Of a stretch of 64,000 bases of DNA, positions 45,641 through 55,888 are shown one piece after another. The notes beneath the pieces were generated by a model that was not told the DNA's origin, did not search any database, and saw only the letters and a program-made list of their open reading frames with translations. The first letter of the stretch is position 1, and every line of letters starts with the position of its first letter. The stretch is taken from positions 646,001-710,000 of the forward strand of contig NZ_CP022680.1 in assembly GCF_003595525.1 (NCBI RefSeq). The letters run 5' to 3'. Source of the stretch: Streptococcus respiraculi (GTDB taxonomy: Bacteria; Bacillota; Bacilli; Lactobacillales; Streptococcaceae). Both the position numbers and the translations under genes were made by a program.

Positions 45641-46609
45641 ATGATGCAAACAAAGATTACAGAACTACTGGGTATTGAGTATCCGATTTTCCAAGGTGGT
45701 ATGGCTTGGGTGGCAGACGGTGACTTAGCAGGAGCAGTCTCAAATGCGGGCGGCCTAGGGATTATCGGTGGCGGAAATGCCCCGAAAGAAGTTGTAAAAG
45801 CAAATATCGACAAGGTCAAGGCTCTGACAGATAAACCTTTCGGAGTCAATATCATGCTCTTGTCTCCCTTTGTCGATGATATTGTCGACTTGGTCATTGA
45901 AGAGGGTGTGAAAGTGGTGACAACTGGGGCTGGCAATCCTGGGAAATACATGGAACGTTTCCATGCAGCAGGGATTACAGTGATTCCGGTTGTTCCAAGT
46001 GTTGCCCTTGCAAAACGAATGGAAAAATTGGGTGTTGATGCGGTCATTGCAGAAGGAATGGAAGCAGGTGGTCACATTGGAAAATTGACAACCATGACCT
46101 TGGTTCGGCAGGTCGTAGAAGCTGTTTCGATTCCAGTGATTGCAGCAGGTGGTATCGCAGACGGTAACGGTGCAGCTGCGGCCTTCATGCTAGGAGCAGA
46201 GGCTGTTCAGATTGGGACTCGTTTTGTGGTGGCAAAAGAGTCCAATGCGCATCCCAACTTCAAGGCTAAGATTTTAAAAGCGAAAGATATTGATACAACG
46301 GTTTCTGCTCAAGTGGTTGGGCATCCTGTGCGGGCGCTTAAAAATAAGCTTTCAACTGCTTATGCTAGTGCGGAAAAAGATTTCCTACGCGGTTTGAAAG
46401 ACAGCAAAGACATTGAAGAGTTGGGAGCAGGCGCTCTGAAACATGCCGTAGTTGACGGTGATGTGGAGTACGGTTCGGTCATGGCAGGTCAGATTGCTGG
46501 CTTGATTACCAAAGAAGAGTCTTGTGCAGAGATTTTACATGATATTTATAACGGAGCAGCTCGTGTTATCAAGGAGCAGGCTGCACGCTGGGTGACAGGT
46601 GGAGAATAA
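45641..46609 (+). CDS. fabK: enoyl-ACP reductase II (FMN type)
   Basis: Final reduction in each elongation cycle; the triclosan-insensitive flavin enzyme that streptococci use instead of FabI. 322 aa, TIM-barrel nitronate-monooxygenase fold: YPIFQGGMAWVADGDLAGAV, AEGMEAGGHIGKL, VIAAGGIADGNGAAAAFMLG. Two ATGs (45641, 45644) follow AAAGGGGA; either is possible. First gene of the second fab transcription unit. Confidence 0.96.
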   Translation: MMQTKITELLGIEYPIFQGGMAWVADGDLAGAVSNAGGLGIIGGGNAPKEVVKANIDKVKALTDKPFGVNIMLLSPFVDDIVDLVIEEGVKVVTTGAGNPGKYMERFHAAGITVIPVVPSVALAKRMEKLGVDAVIAEGMEAGGHIGKLTTMTLVRQVVEAVSIPVIAAGGIADGNGAAAAFMLGAEAVQIGTRFVVAKESNAHPNFKAKILKAKDIDTTVSAQVVGHPVRALKNKLSTAYASAEKDFLRGLKDSKDIEELGAGALKHAVVDGDVEYGSVMAGQIAGLITKEESCAEILHDIYNGAARVIKEQAARWVTGGE

Positions 46610-46610
46610 G

Positions 46611-47534
46611 ATGACAAAAACAGCCTATTTATTTGCAGGTCAAGGAGCCCAATACCTAGGGATGGGACGGGATTTGTATGACCGGTATGAGATTGTCAGG
46701 AAAACCTTTGATGAGGCGACCAGTGTTCTTGGCTATGATGTGCGTGCCTTGATTGATTCAGATGAGGAACGGCTCAATCAAACTCGCTACACGCAGCCTG
46801 CTATCTTGACCGTATCGGTTGCCATTTGGCGCTTGTTGCAAGAAAAAGGAGCAAGAGCTGATATGGTGGCGGGACTCTCTCTTGGGGAATACAGCGCCTT
46901 GGTGGCGTCAGGCGCCTTGGACTTTAAAGAGGCGGTTGCCTTGGTGGCAAAGCGCGGTGAATACATGGAAACCGCAGCGCCAGCAGGGAGTGGCAAAATG
47001 GTCGCTGTCTTGAATGCGGACCTAGAGACAATTGAGAGTGCCTGTCAAGCTGCGTCTAGTTATGGTATTGTAGCGCCTGCCAACTACAATACTCCCAACC
47101 AAATCGTGATTGGTGGTGAGGTTAGAGCGGTTGACAAAGCTGTAGAGTTGCTCAAGGAAGCCGGTGTCAAGCGGCTGATTCCGCTCAATGTATCAGGTCC
47201 TTTTCATACCGCCTTGTTGCAATCTGCCTCGAAACAATTAGCCCAAGCTCTAGCGGAAGTTTCCTTCCGAGACTTTGAGTTGCCTTTGGTAGGCAATACT
47301 CTAGCGCAAGTGATGACCAAGGAGGAAATCGTGCCTCTCTTGACCCGTCAGGTGATGGAGCCAGTCCGCTTTTATGATTCGATTGCTTGCTTACAAGAGG
47401 CAGGGATAACAGGCTTTGTAGAGATTGGTCCAGGGACGGTCTTATCAAGCTTTTTGAAAAAAATTGACCGCTCAGCAAGAATCCAGCAGGTAGAAAATCT
47501 CGCTACGCTTGAAGCATTCGTAACGAAGGAGTAA
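46611..47534 (+). CDS. fabD: malonyl-CoA:ACP transacylase
   Basis: Loads malonyl groups onto AcpP. 307 aa from ATG 46611 (MTKTAYLFAGQGAQYLGMG), 1 bp after fabK. The nucleophile is Ser90 in GLSLGEYSALVA; the active-site His lies in SGPFHTALL. ORF continues to an acidic KE end. An upstream TTG (46599) is inside fabK. Confidence 0.97.
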   Translation: MTKTAYLFAGQGAQYLGMGRDLYDRYEIVRKTFDEATSVLGYDVRALIDSDEERLNQTRYTQPAILTVSVAIWRLLQEKGARADMVAGLSLGEYSALVASGALDFKEAVALVAKRGEYMETAAPAGSGKMVAVLNADLETIESACQAASSYGIVAPANYNTPNQIVIGGEVRAVDKAVELLKEAGVKRLIPLNVSGPFHTALLQSASKQLAQALAEVSFRDFELPLVGNTLAQVMTKEEIVPLLTRQVMEPVRFYDSIACLQEAGITGFVEIGPGTVLSSFLKKIDRSARIQQVENLATLEAFVTKE

Positions 47535-47537
47535 CAA

Positions 47538-48272
47538 ATGGAAGTAAGTGGAAAAAATGTATTGATTACAGGATCCAGTCGTGGAATTGGACTTGGTATT
47601 GCCCGTGAGTTTGCAAGGCAAGGTGCCAATGTCATTTTAAATGGACGAAGCAGTATTTCAGAAGAAATCCTAGAGAGCTTCTCTGGCTATGGTATCAAGG
47701 TTTATGTGGTGCTTGGCGATGTTGCCAGGCAAGAAGATGCCAAGCGCATGGTGGCAGAAGCAACAGAACTTGCAGGTTCTGTCGATATTCTAGTTAATAA
47801 TGCCGGCATTACCAAAGATGGTCTTGCGCTCAAAATGTCAGAAGATGACTTTGAAGCGGTGCTTAAGGTCAATCTGACTGGCACCTTTAACATGACTCAG
47901 GCTGTCTTGAAACCCATGACCAAGGCGAAAGCGGGGGCAATCATCAATTTATCCAGCGTTGTAGGCCTGACAGGAAATGCCGGTCAAGCCAACTATGCGG
48001 CTTCTAAGGCGGGTGTGATTGGCTTTACCAAATCGATTGCCCGCGAAGTGGCAGGACGAAATGTCCGTGTCAATGCCATCGCCCCAGGCTTTATCGAATC
48101 AGACATGACGGCTGTACTGTCTGATAAAATCAAAGATGCCATGCTCGGACAGATTCCGATGAAACGTTTTGGGCTGGCACAGGAAGTGGCTGAAGTCGCG
48201 GTTTTCCTAGCTCGCCAAGAGTACCTCACTGGCCAAGTCGTCGCTATCGACGGTGGCTTAACCATGCAATAA
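47538..48272 (+). CDS. fabG: 3-oxoacyl-ACP reductase
   Basis: NADPH-dependent short-chain dehydrogenase for the first reduction in elongation. 244 aa. Cofactor loop GSSRGIGLG, NNAGIT, and catalytic Tyr153/Lys157 (YAASK) with the upstream Ser in INLSSVVG. ATG 47538 is 3 bp after fabD. Confidence 0.98.
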   Translation: MEVSGKNVLITGSSRGIGLGIAREFARQGANVILNGRSSISEEILESFSGYGIKVYVVLGDVARQEDAKRMVAEATELAGSVDILVNNAGITKDGLALKMSEDDFEAVLKVNLTGTFNMTQAVLKPMTKAKAGAIINLSSVVGLTGNAGQANYAASKAGVIGFTKSIAREVAGRNVRVNAIAPGFIESDMTAVLSDKIKDAMLGQIPMKRFGLAQEVAEVAVFLARQEYLTGQVVAIDGGLTMQ

Positions 48273-48283
48273 AGGAGTAAGAC

Positions 48284-49516
48284 ATGACAACAAATCGTGT
48301 AGTAGTAACAGGATACGGCTTAACCTCACCGATTGGCAATACGCCTGAAGAATTTTGGAATAGTTTAAAAACTGGAAAAGTTGGGATTGGTCCCATTACC
48401 AAGTTTGATACCAGTGACTACAATGTCCACAACGCAGCAGAAGTGACGGATTTCCCCTTTGACAAGTATTTCGTCAAGAAAGATATGAACCGCTACGACC
48501 TCTATTCTCTTTATGCCCTGTATGCGGCCCAGGAAGCCGTTACAAATGCGGGTTTGGAAACGGACCGTCTTGACCGTGATCGTTTTGGCGTGGTCTTGTC
48601 AACGGGTATCGGTGGTATCAAGGAAATCGAAGAGCAAGTGGAGAAGATGAATACCAAGGGAGCGAAGCGCATTCGCCCAATGGCGCTGCCAAAAGCTCTT
48701 CCCAATATGGCTGCTGGCAATATCGCGATGCAAGTAGGAGCAAATGGAATCTGTAAGTGTGTGATTACAGCTTGTGCTTCCTCAAACGATGCTATTGGCG
48801 AAGCCTTCCGTGAAATCAAGTTTGGCTTTCAAGATGTCATTTTAGCAGGTGGATCGGAAGCTGCGATTACACCGTTTGCAATCGGTGGTTTCCAAGCCTT
48901 AACCGCTCTTTCCACTACCGAAGACCCGCTGAGAGCTTCGATTCCCTTTGATAAGGATCGTAACGGCTTTGTCATGGGAGAAGGTGCGGCCGTTCTGGTC
49001 TTAGAGAGCTTGGAGCATGCTGAAAAACGCGGTGCGACCATTCTAGCAGAAATCGTTGGTTACGGAAATACTTGTGATGCCCACCACATGACTTCTCCTC
49101 ATCCAGAAGGCCTTGGTGCTATTAAGGCGATGAAGCTAGCGATTGGTGAGGCAGGTTTAGAGCCTCAAGATATCGACTATATCAATGCCCACGGAACGTC
49201 TACTCCTGCCAATGAAAAGGGGGAAAGCCAAGCGATTGTATCAGTATTTGGAACAAAGACCCCTGTGTCTTCGACCAAGTCTTATACAGGGCACCTTCTC
49301 GGTGCGGCTGGTGCGGTTGAGGCGGTTGCAGTGATTGAGGCTATGCGCCATTCTCACGCTCCAAAAACAGCTGGAACTCAGGAATTGTCTGACTATATTG
49401 AAGCAGATGTCATTTATGGTCGAGGGCGTGACATGGAGATTCGCCATGCGATTTCAAATACCTTTGGTTTTGGTGGTCACAATGCAGTCATTGCCTTTAA
49501 ACGTTGGGAGGATTAA
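48284..49516 (+). CDS. fabF: beta-ketoacyl-ACP synthase II
   Basis: Condensing enzyme for chain elongation. 410 aa thiolase fold. Catalytic Cys164 in VITACASSND, with His residues in INAHGTSTPAN and SYTGHLLGAAGA. The C-terminal FGFGGHNA is the usual gate loop region. ATG 48284 follows AAAGGAG. Confidence 0.98.
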   Translation: MTTNRVVVTGYGLTSPIGNTPEEFWNSLKTGKVGIGPITKFDTSDYNVHNAAEVTDFPFDKYFVKKDMNRYDLYSLYALYAAQEAVTNAGLETDRLDRDRFGVVLSTGIGGIKEIEEQVEKMNTKGAKRIRPMALPKALPNMAAGNIAMQVGANGICKCVITACASSNDAIGEAFREIKFGFQDVILAGGSEAAITPFAIGGFQALTALSTTEDPLRASIPFDKDRNGFVMGEGAAVLVLESLEHAEKRGATILAEIVGYGNTCDAHHMTSPHPEGLGAIKAMKLAIGEAGLEPQDIDYINAHGTSTPANEKGESQAIVSVFGTKTPVSSTKSYTGHLLGAAGAVEAVAVIEAMRHSHAPKTAGTQELSDYIEADVIYGRGRDMEIRHAISNTFGFGGHNAVIAFKRWED

Positions 49517-49981
49517 GTGAACAATACAGAGATTAAGGACTTGATGAGCCAGTTTGATCAGTCAAGTCTGCGTGAATTTTCGTATACAAGTGATGGTGTT
49601 CAGCTAGTCTTTAGTAAAAATGAACACAAGGCTGATACCGCCACTCCAGTTGTAGCACCAGCCACTGTAGCAGAAGCAGTAGCTGCTCCTCAAGTGGAAG
49701 CGACACCAGCACTAGTTACAGGGGCTACACCTAATGCTGCTAGTGAAGGGACAGTAGTAGAAAGTCCCCTTGTAGGCGTAGCCTATCTGTCCCCTTCACC
49801 AGATAAGCCAGCCTTTGTGGCGGTTGGGGATACGGTTAAACAGGGACAGACCGTGATGATTATCGAGGCTATGAAGGTCATGAATGAAATTCCAGCCCCA
49901 TGTGACGGTATTGTGGCTGAAGTCTTGGTCGCAAATGAAGATGTGATTGAATTTGGACAAGGATTGGTACGGATTGTATGA
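49517..49981 (+). CDS. accB: biotin carboxyl carrier protein of acetyl-CoA carboxylase
   Basis: Carries biotin between AccC and AccAD. 154 aa: helical N terminus, a long Ala/Pro/Val-rich linker (about residues 40-80), then the biotinyl domain with Lys120 in [10 protein letters not shown]. Start GTG 49517, directly after the fabF stop with GGGAGG inside fabF. It overlaps fabZ by 4 bp. Confidence 0.96.
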   Translation: MNNTEIKDLMSQFDQSSLREFSYTSDGVQLVFSKNEHKADTATPVVAPATVAEAVAAPQVEATPALVTGATPNAASEGTVVESPLVGVAYLSPSPDKPAFVAVGDTVKQGQTVMIIEAMKVMNEIPAPCDGIVAEVLVANEDVIEFGQGLVRIV

Positions 49982-50400
49982 TTGATATTCAACAAATTAA
50001 GGAAGCTCTTCCTCACCGCTACCCCATGCTCTTGGTCGATCGGGTGCTTGAGGTGACAGAAGATGAGATTGTTGCCTTAAAAAATGTGACCATCAACGAG
50101 CCTTTCTTTAATGGGCATTTTCCAGACTATCCAGTCATGCCAGGGGTCCTTATCATGGAAGCTCTAGCGCAGACGGCAGGTGTCTTGGAATTGTCCAAGG
50201 AAGAAAATAAGGGGAAGCTCGTCTTTTATGCGGGCATGGACAAGGTCAAATTTAAAAAGCAAGTCGTGCCAGGGGACCAGCTCATCATGACCGCACGTTT
50301 TGTCAAACGTCGTGGCACGATTGCGGTTGTAGAAGCTAGGGCAGAGGTAGACGGGAAACTTGCTGCTAGTGGTGTTTTGACCTTTGCAATTGGAAGGTAA
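49978..50400 (+). CDS. fabZ: 3-hydroxyacyl-ACP dehydratase
   Basis: Dehydrates 3-hydroxyacyl-ACP to trans-2-enoyl-ACP; works before FabK and supplies the substrate of FabM. 140 aa hot-dog fold, catalytic His47 ([14 protein letters not shown]) and Glu61 (MEALAQTAG). ATG 49978 overlaps the accB stop. Confidence 0.97.
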   Translation: MIDIQQIKEALPHRYPMLLVDRVLEVTEDEIVALKNVTINEPFFNGHFPDYPVMPGVLIMEALAQTAGVLELSKEENKGKLVFYAGMDKVKFKKQVVPGDQLIMTARFVKRRGTIAVVEARAEVDGKLAASGVLTFAIGR

Positions 50401-50416
50401 GAGAAAGGAGGAGAGC

Positions 50417-51787
50417 ATGTTTCGGAAAATACTGATAGCCAATCGTGGCGAGATTGCTGTACGAATTATTCGTGCGGCGCGTGAATTGGGGATTGCAACG
50501 GTGGCCGTCTATTCAACGGCTGACAAGGAAGCTCTCCATACCATGCTAGCGGACGAGGCCATTTGTATCGGTCCAGCCCGTTCGCGGGATTCTTATTTGA
50601 ACATGAATGCGATTATTTCTGCGGCAGTTGTGACAGGGGCAGAGGCCATTCACCCAGGCTTTGGCTTTTTAAGTGAGAACTCCACCTTTGCGACCCTCTG
50701 TGCAGAAGTAGGGATTGCTTTTATTGGGCCGTCTGGTAAGGTGATGGACCTGATGGGGGATAAAATCAATGCCCGCACCCAGATGATTCAGGCAGAAGTA
50801 CCTGTTATTCCAGGCTCTGATGGAGAGGTTTTGACAGCAGAAGAAGCTCTCGTGATTGCGGAGAAAATCGGCTATCCTGTCATGCTCAAGGCTTCAGCTG
50901 GTGGTGGCGGAAAAGGGATTCGCAAGGTCGAAAAGGCTGAGGACCTCGTATCTGCCTTTGAATCGGCTTCAAGTGAAGCTAGGGCCGCTTTTGGAAATGG
51001 TGCCATGTACCTAGAGCGGGTCATCTATCCGGCTAGGCACATTGAAGTTCAGATTTTAGCCGACCGATATGGTCATGTCGTGCATTTGGGGGAGCGGGAT
51101 TGCTCGCTTCAGCGTAATAATCAAAAGGTGCTGGAAGAAGCCCCTTCGATTGCTATCGGGCAAACGCTTCGTGAGGAGATTGGTCAGGCGGCAGTGCGTG
51201 CAGCCACAGCGGTTGGCTATGAAAATGCAGGCACAATTGAGTTTCTCTTAGACGAAGCAAGTGGTCAATTCTACTTTATGGAAATGAATACCCGTGTACA
51301 AGTAGAACACCCCGTGACGGAATTTGTGACAGGTGTGGATATTATCAAGGAACAAATCCGCATCGCAGCAGGTCAAGAACTGAGCGTAGCACAAGAAGAA
51401 ATCGTGATTCAAGGGCATGCCATTGAATGCCGCATCAATGCTGAAAATCCAGCCTTTAACTTTGCCCCAAGTCCCGGAAAGATTTCAAATCTTTATCTGC
51501 CAAGTGGTGGGTGTGGTGTGCGGGTGGATTCAGCAGTTTATCCTGGCTATACCATTCCCCCTTACTATGACAGCATGATTGCCAAGGTCATTGTCCATGG
51601 TGCCAACCGTTTTGAAGCCCTGATGAAAATGCAGCGAGCTCTTTATGAGTTGGAAATTGAGGGTCTTGTGACCAATACAGACTTTCAGCTGGACTTGATT
51701 GCAGATAAGCGGGTGGTCGCAGGAGATTACGATACGGCCTATCTTATGGAAGAGTTTTTACCACGCTATCAAGGAAGCTTGGAATAG
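50417..51787 (+). CDS. accC: biotin carboxylase subunit of acetyl-CoA carboxylase
   Basis: ATP-dependent carboxylation of the biotin on AccB. 456 aa from ATG 50417 (MFRKILIANRGEIAVRIIRA) behind AAAGGAGG; an earlier TTG/ATG would lie within fabZ. ATP-grasp features: MLKASAGGGGKGIRKVE, ERDCSLQRNNQKVLEEAPS, and MEMNTRVQVEHPVTE at the metal site. Confidence 0.97.
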   Translation: MFRKILIANRGEIAVRIIRAARELGIATVAVYSTADKEALHTMLADEAICIGPARSRDSYLNMNAIISAAVVTGAEAIHPGFGFLSENSTFATLCAEVGIAFIGPSGKVMDLMGDKINARTQMIQAEVPVIPGSDGEVLTAEEALVIAEKIGYPVMLKASAGGGGKGIRKVEKAEDLVSAFESASSEARAAFGNGAMYLERVIYPARHIEVQILADRYGHVVHLGERDCSLQRNNQKVLEEAPSIAIGQTLREEIGQAAVRAATAVGYENAGTIEFLLDEASGQFYFMEMNTRVQVEHPVTEFVTGVDIIKEQIRIAAGQELSVAQEEIVIQGHAIECRINAENPAFNFAPSPGKISNLYLPSGGCGVRVDSAVYPGYTIPPYYDSMIAKVIVHGANRFEALMKMQRALYELEIEGLVTNTDFQLDLIADKRVVAGDYDTAYLMEEFLPRYQGSLE

Positions 51788-51819
51788 ACTTTACCAGTCA
51801 TCACTAAAAAGGAGGAGTT

Positions 51820-52686
51820 ATGGCTCTATTTGGAAAAAAGGATAAATACATTCGCATCAATCCCAATCGGTCCCTCCTCAACGAGACCGCTCAGAAAAAG
51901 CCAGAAGTGCCTGATGCCCTGTTTTCAAAATGTCCAGCCTGTAAGCGTCTAATTTATCAGAAGGAACTGGGGCAGGAGAAGATGTGTCAGCATTGTTCCT
52001 ATGCCTTTCGGATTGGCGCTTACGAGCGCTTGACATTAACGGTCGATGAGGATTCCTTTGAGGAGTTATTTACAGGCATTGAGACGACCAATCCCCTGGA
52101 TTTTCCAGATTATCTGGAAAAATTGGATGCTGTCCGTAAAAAGACAGGGTTAGATGAAGCTGTTTTGACAGGAAGGGCGAGCATTTTAGGGCAGGAGGTC
52201 GCCCTTGGTATCATGGATGCGTCCTTTATCATGGCTAGCATGGGGACGGTTGTCGGTGAAAAAATTACCCGTCTTTTTGAATACGCCTTGGAGCAAAAGC
52301 TTCCTGTCGTCCTTTTTACGGCTTCAGGCGGTGCTAGAATGCAAGAAGGGATTATGAGCCTCATGCAGATGGCGAAAATCTCTGCCGCAGTCAAACGCCA
52401 TTCCAATGCCGGTCTCTTTTACCTAACGATTTTGACCGATCCGACAACAGGTGGCGTGACCGCTTCCTTTGCCATGGAGGGGGATGTGATTTTGGCTGAA
52501 CCGCAGGCTTTGATTGGCTTTGCAGGTCGTCGTGTGATTGAAACGACGGTTCGGGAGCAATTGCCTGATGATTTTCAAAAGGCGGAATTTCTGCAAGAAC
52601 ATGGTTTTGTAGATGCCATTGTCAAGCGTCAGGAATTGCGGAATACGATTGGTTTTCTAGTTAGACTGCACGGAGGAAAGAGATGA
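51820..52686 (+). CDS. accD: acetyl-CoA carboxylase carboxyltransferase subunit beta
   Basis: With AccA transfers CO2 from biotin to acetyl-CoA. 288 aa. N-terminal zinc ribbon with Cys38, Cys41, Cys56 and Cys59 (CPACKRL, CQHCSY), then the crotonase-like core with [15 protein letters not shown]. Overlaps accA by 4 bp, ensuring equal translation. Confidence 0.97.
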   Translation: MALFGKKDKYIRINPNRSLLNETAQKKPEVPDALFSKCPACKRLIYQKELGQEKMCQHCSYAFRIGAYERLTLTVDEDSFEELFTGIETTNPLDFPDYLEKLDAVRKKTGLDEAVLTGRASILGQEVALGIMDASFIMASMGTVVGEKITRLFEYALEQKLPVVLFTASGGARMQEGIMSLMQMAKISAAVKRHSNAGLFYLTILTDPTTGGVTASFAMEGDVILAEPQALIGFAGRRVIETTVREQLPDDFQKAEFLQEHGFVDAIVKRQELRNTIGFLVRLHGGKR

Positions 52687-53450
52687 CGGAGATTGCAAAA
52701 ATCATTCGACAGGCGCGTGATCAGGCGCGGTTGACCAGTCTGGACTATGCGCGTTTGCTCCTAGACGACTTTATGGAATTGCACGGAGACCGCCAGTTTC
52801 GCGATGACGGCGCGGTCATCGGTGGAGTTGGTTTTTTGGGTGGAGAGCCTGTCACAGTAGTGGGCATCCAAAAAGGGAAAAGCTTGCAGGATAATCTCAA
52901 GCGCAATTTTGGTCAACCACATCCAGAAGGTTATCGAAAGGCACTGCGCTTGATGAAACAGGCCGAAAAGTTTGGGCGCCCCATTCTCACCCTGATTAAC
53001 ACAGCGGGAGCCTACCCAGGAATCGGAGCAGAAGAGCGCGGCCAGGGTGAGGCTATTGCTCGTAATCTTATGGAGATGAGCGATTTAACAGTTCCGATTA
53101 TTGCCGTTATTATCGGCGAAGGAGGCTCTGGTGGCGCGTTAGCGCTTGCCGTAGCAGACAGGGTCTTTATGCTGGAAAATGCGATTTATGCAGTGCTTAG
53201 TCCAGAAGGGTTTGCATCTATTTTATGGAAAGATGCGAGCCGCTCTATGGAAGCAGCCCGTCTCATGAAGATTACCTCTTACGAACTTCTAAACATGGGA
53301 GTGGTGGAGAAGGTTATTTCAGAGCAAGGAAGTCAGAAAGAAGTAATCAAACGCTTGAGACAAGACATCCTGACAACCTTTAAGCACCTAGAGTCCCTAC
53401 CGACGGAGCAGCTACTGGCAGAACGCTACGAACGCTTTCGGAAATATTAA
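52683..53450 (+). CDS. accA: acetyl-CoA carboxylase carboxyltransferase subunit alpha
   Basis: Partner of AccD. 255 aa, the short streptococcal form without the long N-terminal extension of E. coli. [20 protein letters not shown] and [19 protein letters not shown] are the glycine-rich core; a C-terminal helix closes it. Last gene of the cluster, followed by a terminator. Confidence 0.97.
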   Translation: MTEIAKIIRQARDQARLTSLDYARLLLDDFMELHGDRQFRDDGAVIGGVGFLGGEPVTVVGIQKGKSLQDNLKRNFGQPHPEGYRKALRLMKQAEKFGRPILTLINTAGAYPGIGAEERGQGEAIARNLMEMSDLTVPIIAVIIGEGGSGGALALAVADRVFMLENAIYAVLSPEGFASILWKDASRSMEAARLMKITSYELLNMGVVEKVISEQGSQKEVIKRLRQDILTTFKHLESLPTEQLLAERYERFRKY

Positions 53451-53513
53451 AAGGAGTAAAGACAAACGATTCTTTCGAAATCATGCTTGTCTTTGCTCCT
53501 CTTATTTACTTTT
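53451..53513 (+). terminator. terminator after accA
   Basis: AGGAG.AAAGACAA and TTGTCTTTGCTCCT pair around about 20 nt, followed by TTATTTACTTTTT. The large loop and late T run make it less than ideal. Confidence 0.7.
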
Positions 53514-53522
53514 TATAGAGTA

Positions 53523-54353
53523 TTATTCCACATTCCACGCAACGCCCTCGTACTTCCATCCGCGGGTTGAGAGGACGGTTTTTTCATTGGCATCTCGTGT
53601 ATAGAGGTGCTTTTTAATACCTGCGTGGTACAAACGATAAACTGGTGTCTTCCCACTTGATTTGTAGGCTTCACCCTCTTGGTTCCAACCCCGAGTCGCA
53701 AGGACCTGGTACTCGTTGGTATCCATGGTATAGAGGTGAACCTTTAGACCTGGGTGATAGAGACGGTAGACAGGAGTTCCAGAGGCATTGTTACTAGTCC
53801 ATGCTTGCCCCTCTTGGTACCACCCCCGTGTTCCAAGAACACGATACTCATTTTCGTCTATGGTATAGAGATGAACTTTTAAATCTGGTTGATACAGGCG
53901 GTAGACAGGGCTACTTGCTGGAATGACTTCAATATCGAACGATTTTGCATGATATATTGCTGGTCTTGTATCAGTCGTAAACCTAACATCATATTTTTTC
54001 ATATCATCTAGAAATTGAGGATACGAACTACCGACCGAAATCTCTAATCTTGTTTTGCCAACCGTCACTGCTTTCCAATGACCAGTATCATCTATTTCTA
54101 AGACATCTCTAGAAGAATTTGGACCAAAAGAATAAAGGTAGGGCTTCTGAAAATCTTTTAGTGGGCCATCTTGTAAGGGGCGAACTTGTCCAGATTGCCC
54201 AAGGACGATTTTCCCTTGCGGTACTGTTGCTTCATCTAAATAAAATTCATTATAGTCAATGTAGGTTGTTGCTTCTGCACTTTGAATAACCGCAAAACAC
54301 ATACAGAAAACGGCAAGTAGCGCAGTTAGATAAATAGTCAGTTTTTTCATCAT
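53523..54353 (-). CDS. secreted protein with an Ig-like N-terminal region and three DUF5648 repeats
   Basis: 276 aa from ATG 54353 behind AAAGGAG. Signal peptide residues 1-28 (MMKKLTIYLTALL core, likely cleavage after SAEA). Residues 30-146 resemble a bacterial Ig-like fold (VLEIDDTGHWKAVTVGK). Three repeats then begin PVYRLY at 149, 194 and 237, each of 41-45 residues with the pattern PVYRLYHPGLKVHLYT.D.NEY.VL.TRGW..EG. This is the DUF5648 module, found on secreted and wall-associated Gram-positive proteins, often beside hydrolase domains; its ligand is unknown. There is no LPXTG or catalytic domain. It is probably a released or non-covalently wall-bound binding protein. Confidence 0.8.
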   Translation of the reverse strand: MMKKLTIYLTALLAVFCMCFAVIQSAEATTYIDYNEFYLDEATVPQGKIVLGQSGQVRPLQDGPLKDFQKPYLYSFGPNSSRDVLEIDDTGHWKAVTVGKTRLEISVGSSYPQFLDDMKKYDVRFTTDTRPAIYHAKSFDIEVIPASSPVYRLYQPDLKVHLYTIDENEYRVLGTRGWYQEGQAWTSNNASGTPVYRLYHPGLKVHLYTMDTNEYQVLATRGWNQEGEAYKSSGKTPVYRLYHAGIKKHLYTRDANEKTVLSTRGWKYEGVAWNVE

Positions 54354-54373
54354 CAAAAAGCTCCTTTATTTTT

Positions 54374-54402
54374 AGTATAGCAAAATAAAAAGAGGATGTC
54401 TA
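54374..54402 (-). promoter_or_regulatory. promoter of the DUF5648 gene
   Basis: Minus strand: TAGACA (54402-54397), 17 bp, TATACT (54379-54374), extended by TGC. Strong match, so the gene is probably expressed. Confidence 0.75.
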
Positions 54403-54548
54403 TTGTTTATGCAAGCGCTACCAAGGTGTATTCGTATATCCTATGAAAGTCTTGTATTGCAAGGCTTTTCTGGTTGATGAATGAAAATAATCCCTTGCTT
54501 GTTGTCGTTTGAGTGGTTATACGGTTGATTTCTTATCTTGAACAAATC

Positions 54549-54580
54549 AAAATGAGGTTAGACAGAGCCAGCCTCATTTT
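54549..54580. terminator. terminator after serS
   Basis: AAAATGAGG (54549-54557) and CCTCATTTT (54572-54580); A/T flanks on both sides, so it can work in either direction. The rest of 54403-54597 shows no gene. Confidence 0.8.
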
Positions 54581-54597
54581 AAACGATTTAAATAATC

Positions 54598-55875
54598 TTA
54601 GTTAGGTGCAATGACTTCTGCCCCACCCATGTATGGACGAAGGACTTCTGGGATAGTAACAGAGCCGTCTGCGTTTTGGTAGTTTTCAAGGATGGCAGCA
54701 ACGGTCCGTCCGACAGCAAGTCCTGAGCCGTTCAAGGTGTGAAGGAGTTTGACCTTGCCGTCTGCCTCATCGCGGTAGCGGATTTGGGCACGGCGTGCTT
54801 GGAAATCCTCTGTATTAGAGCAGCTAGAGATTTCACGATAGGTGTTTTGTGCTGGAATCCAGACTTCCAAGTCGTAGGTTTTGGCTGCTGAAAAGCCCAT
54901 GTCTCCTGTGCAAAGAGCAAGAACACGGTAAGGAAGTCCTAGTTTTTGCAGGATGTTTTCGGCATTGGCAGTCATTTTCTCCAATTCTTCGTAAGATTCT
55001 TCTGGTTTGGCAAATTTGACCATTTCAACCTTGTGGAATTGGTGGAGACGAATCAAGCCACGGGTATCACGGCCGGCAGAGCCAGCTTCTGAACGGAAAG
55101 ACGGGCTCATAGCAGTGAAGTAAATTGGCAAGTCTTTACCGTCTACAATCTCATCGCGGTAGTAGTTGGTAAGCGGCACTTCCGCTGTCGGAATGAGGAC
55201 AAAGTTTGTCCCATCTAACTCAAAGGTATCTTCCTTGAATTTTGGATATTGTCCTGTACCAAACATTGAATCATGGTTGACCATGTAAGGAGTGATAACC
55301 TCTTGGTAGCCTTCTGCGATATGCTCATCGAGCATGAAGTTATAGAGGGCACGTTCCAAACGAGCACCGAGGTTTTTATAGAAGAGAAAGCGTGCGCCTG
55401 TTACTTTTGCCCCACGTTCCCAGTCAAGAATCCCTAAGTTTTCACCAAGATCCCAGTGAGCTTTTGGCTCAAAGTCAAATTCGCGTGGTGTGCCCCAACG
55501 GCGAACTTCCACATTTTCTTCCTCGTCTGCCCCAACAGGTACGCTATCGTGTGGCGTATTTGGCAAGATGACAAGGATTGCCTGTAATTTCTCGTCAATA
55601 GCAAGGAGTTCTGCATCAAGTCCTTTAATGGTAGCAGAGAGTTCTTGCATGGCTGCGATCTTGTCGTCTGCGCTTTCCTTGTTGCGCTTGGCTTGAGCGA
55701 TTTCAGCAGAAACGGTATTACGTTCTGCCTTTAATTCCTCGACCTTGACTAAGACCTCACGGCGTTTGACGTCGAGTTCCTTGATTTGTGCCAAGGTTTC
55801 AGTTGCCACACCACGGGTTGCAAGCTTGGCAGCTACACCGTCAAAATCTGCTCGAATACGTTTCATATCTAACAT
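54598..55875 (-). CDS. serS: seryl-tRNA synthetase
   Basis: Charges tRNA-Ser. 425 aa from ATG 55875 ([18 protein letters not shown]) behind TAGGAGGA; the longer frame upstream is T-box leader RNA. The N-terminal antiparallel coiled coil (about 30-100) grips the tRNA long variable arm. Class II motifs 2 ([20 protein letters not shown]) and 3 (near [18 protein letters not shown]) are intact. Expression is controlled by the T-box directly upstream. Confidence 0.98.
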   Translation of the reverse strand: MLDMKRIRADFDGVAAKLATRGVATETLAQIKELDVKRREVLVKVEELKAERNTVSAEIAQAKRNKESADDKIAAMQELSATIKGLDAELLAIDEKLQAILVILPNTPHDSVPVGADEEENVEVRRWGTPREFDFEPKAHWDLGENLGILDWERGAKVTGARFLFYKNLGARLERALYNFMLDEHIAEGYQEVITPYMVNHDSMFGTGQYPKFKEDTFELDGTNFVLIPTAEVPLTNYYRDEIVDGKDLPIYFTAMSPSFRSEAGSAGRDTRGLIRLHQFHKVEMVKFAKPEESYEELEKMTANAENILQKLGLPYRVLALCTGDMGFSAAKTYDLEVWIPAQNTYREISSCSNTEDFQARRAQIRYRDEADGKVKLLHTLNGSGLAVGRTVAAILENYQNADGSVTIPEVLRPYMGGAEVIAPN

Positions 55876-55888
55876 GGTTTTCCTCCTA

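Noticed and set aside
45469..46047. 192-codon minus-strand frame opposite fabK
   Set aside because: Shadow of fabK extending over the FabT box and the acpP terminator; no ribosome site.
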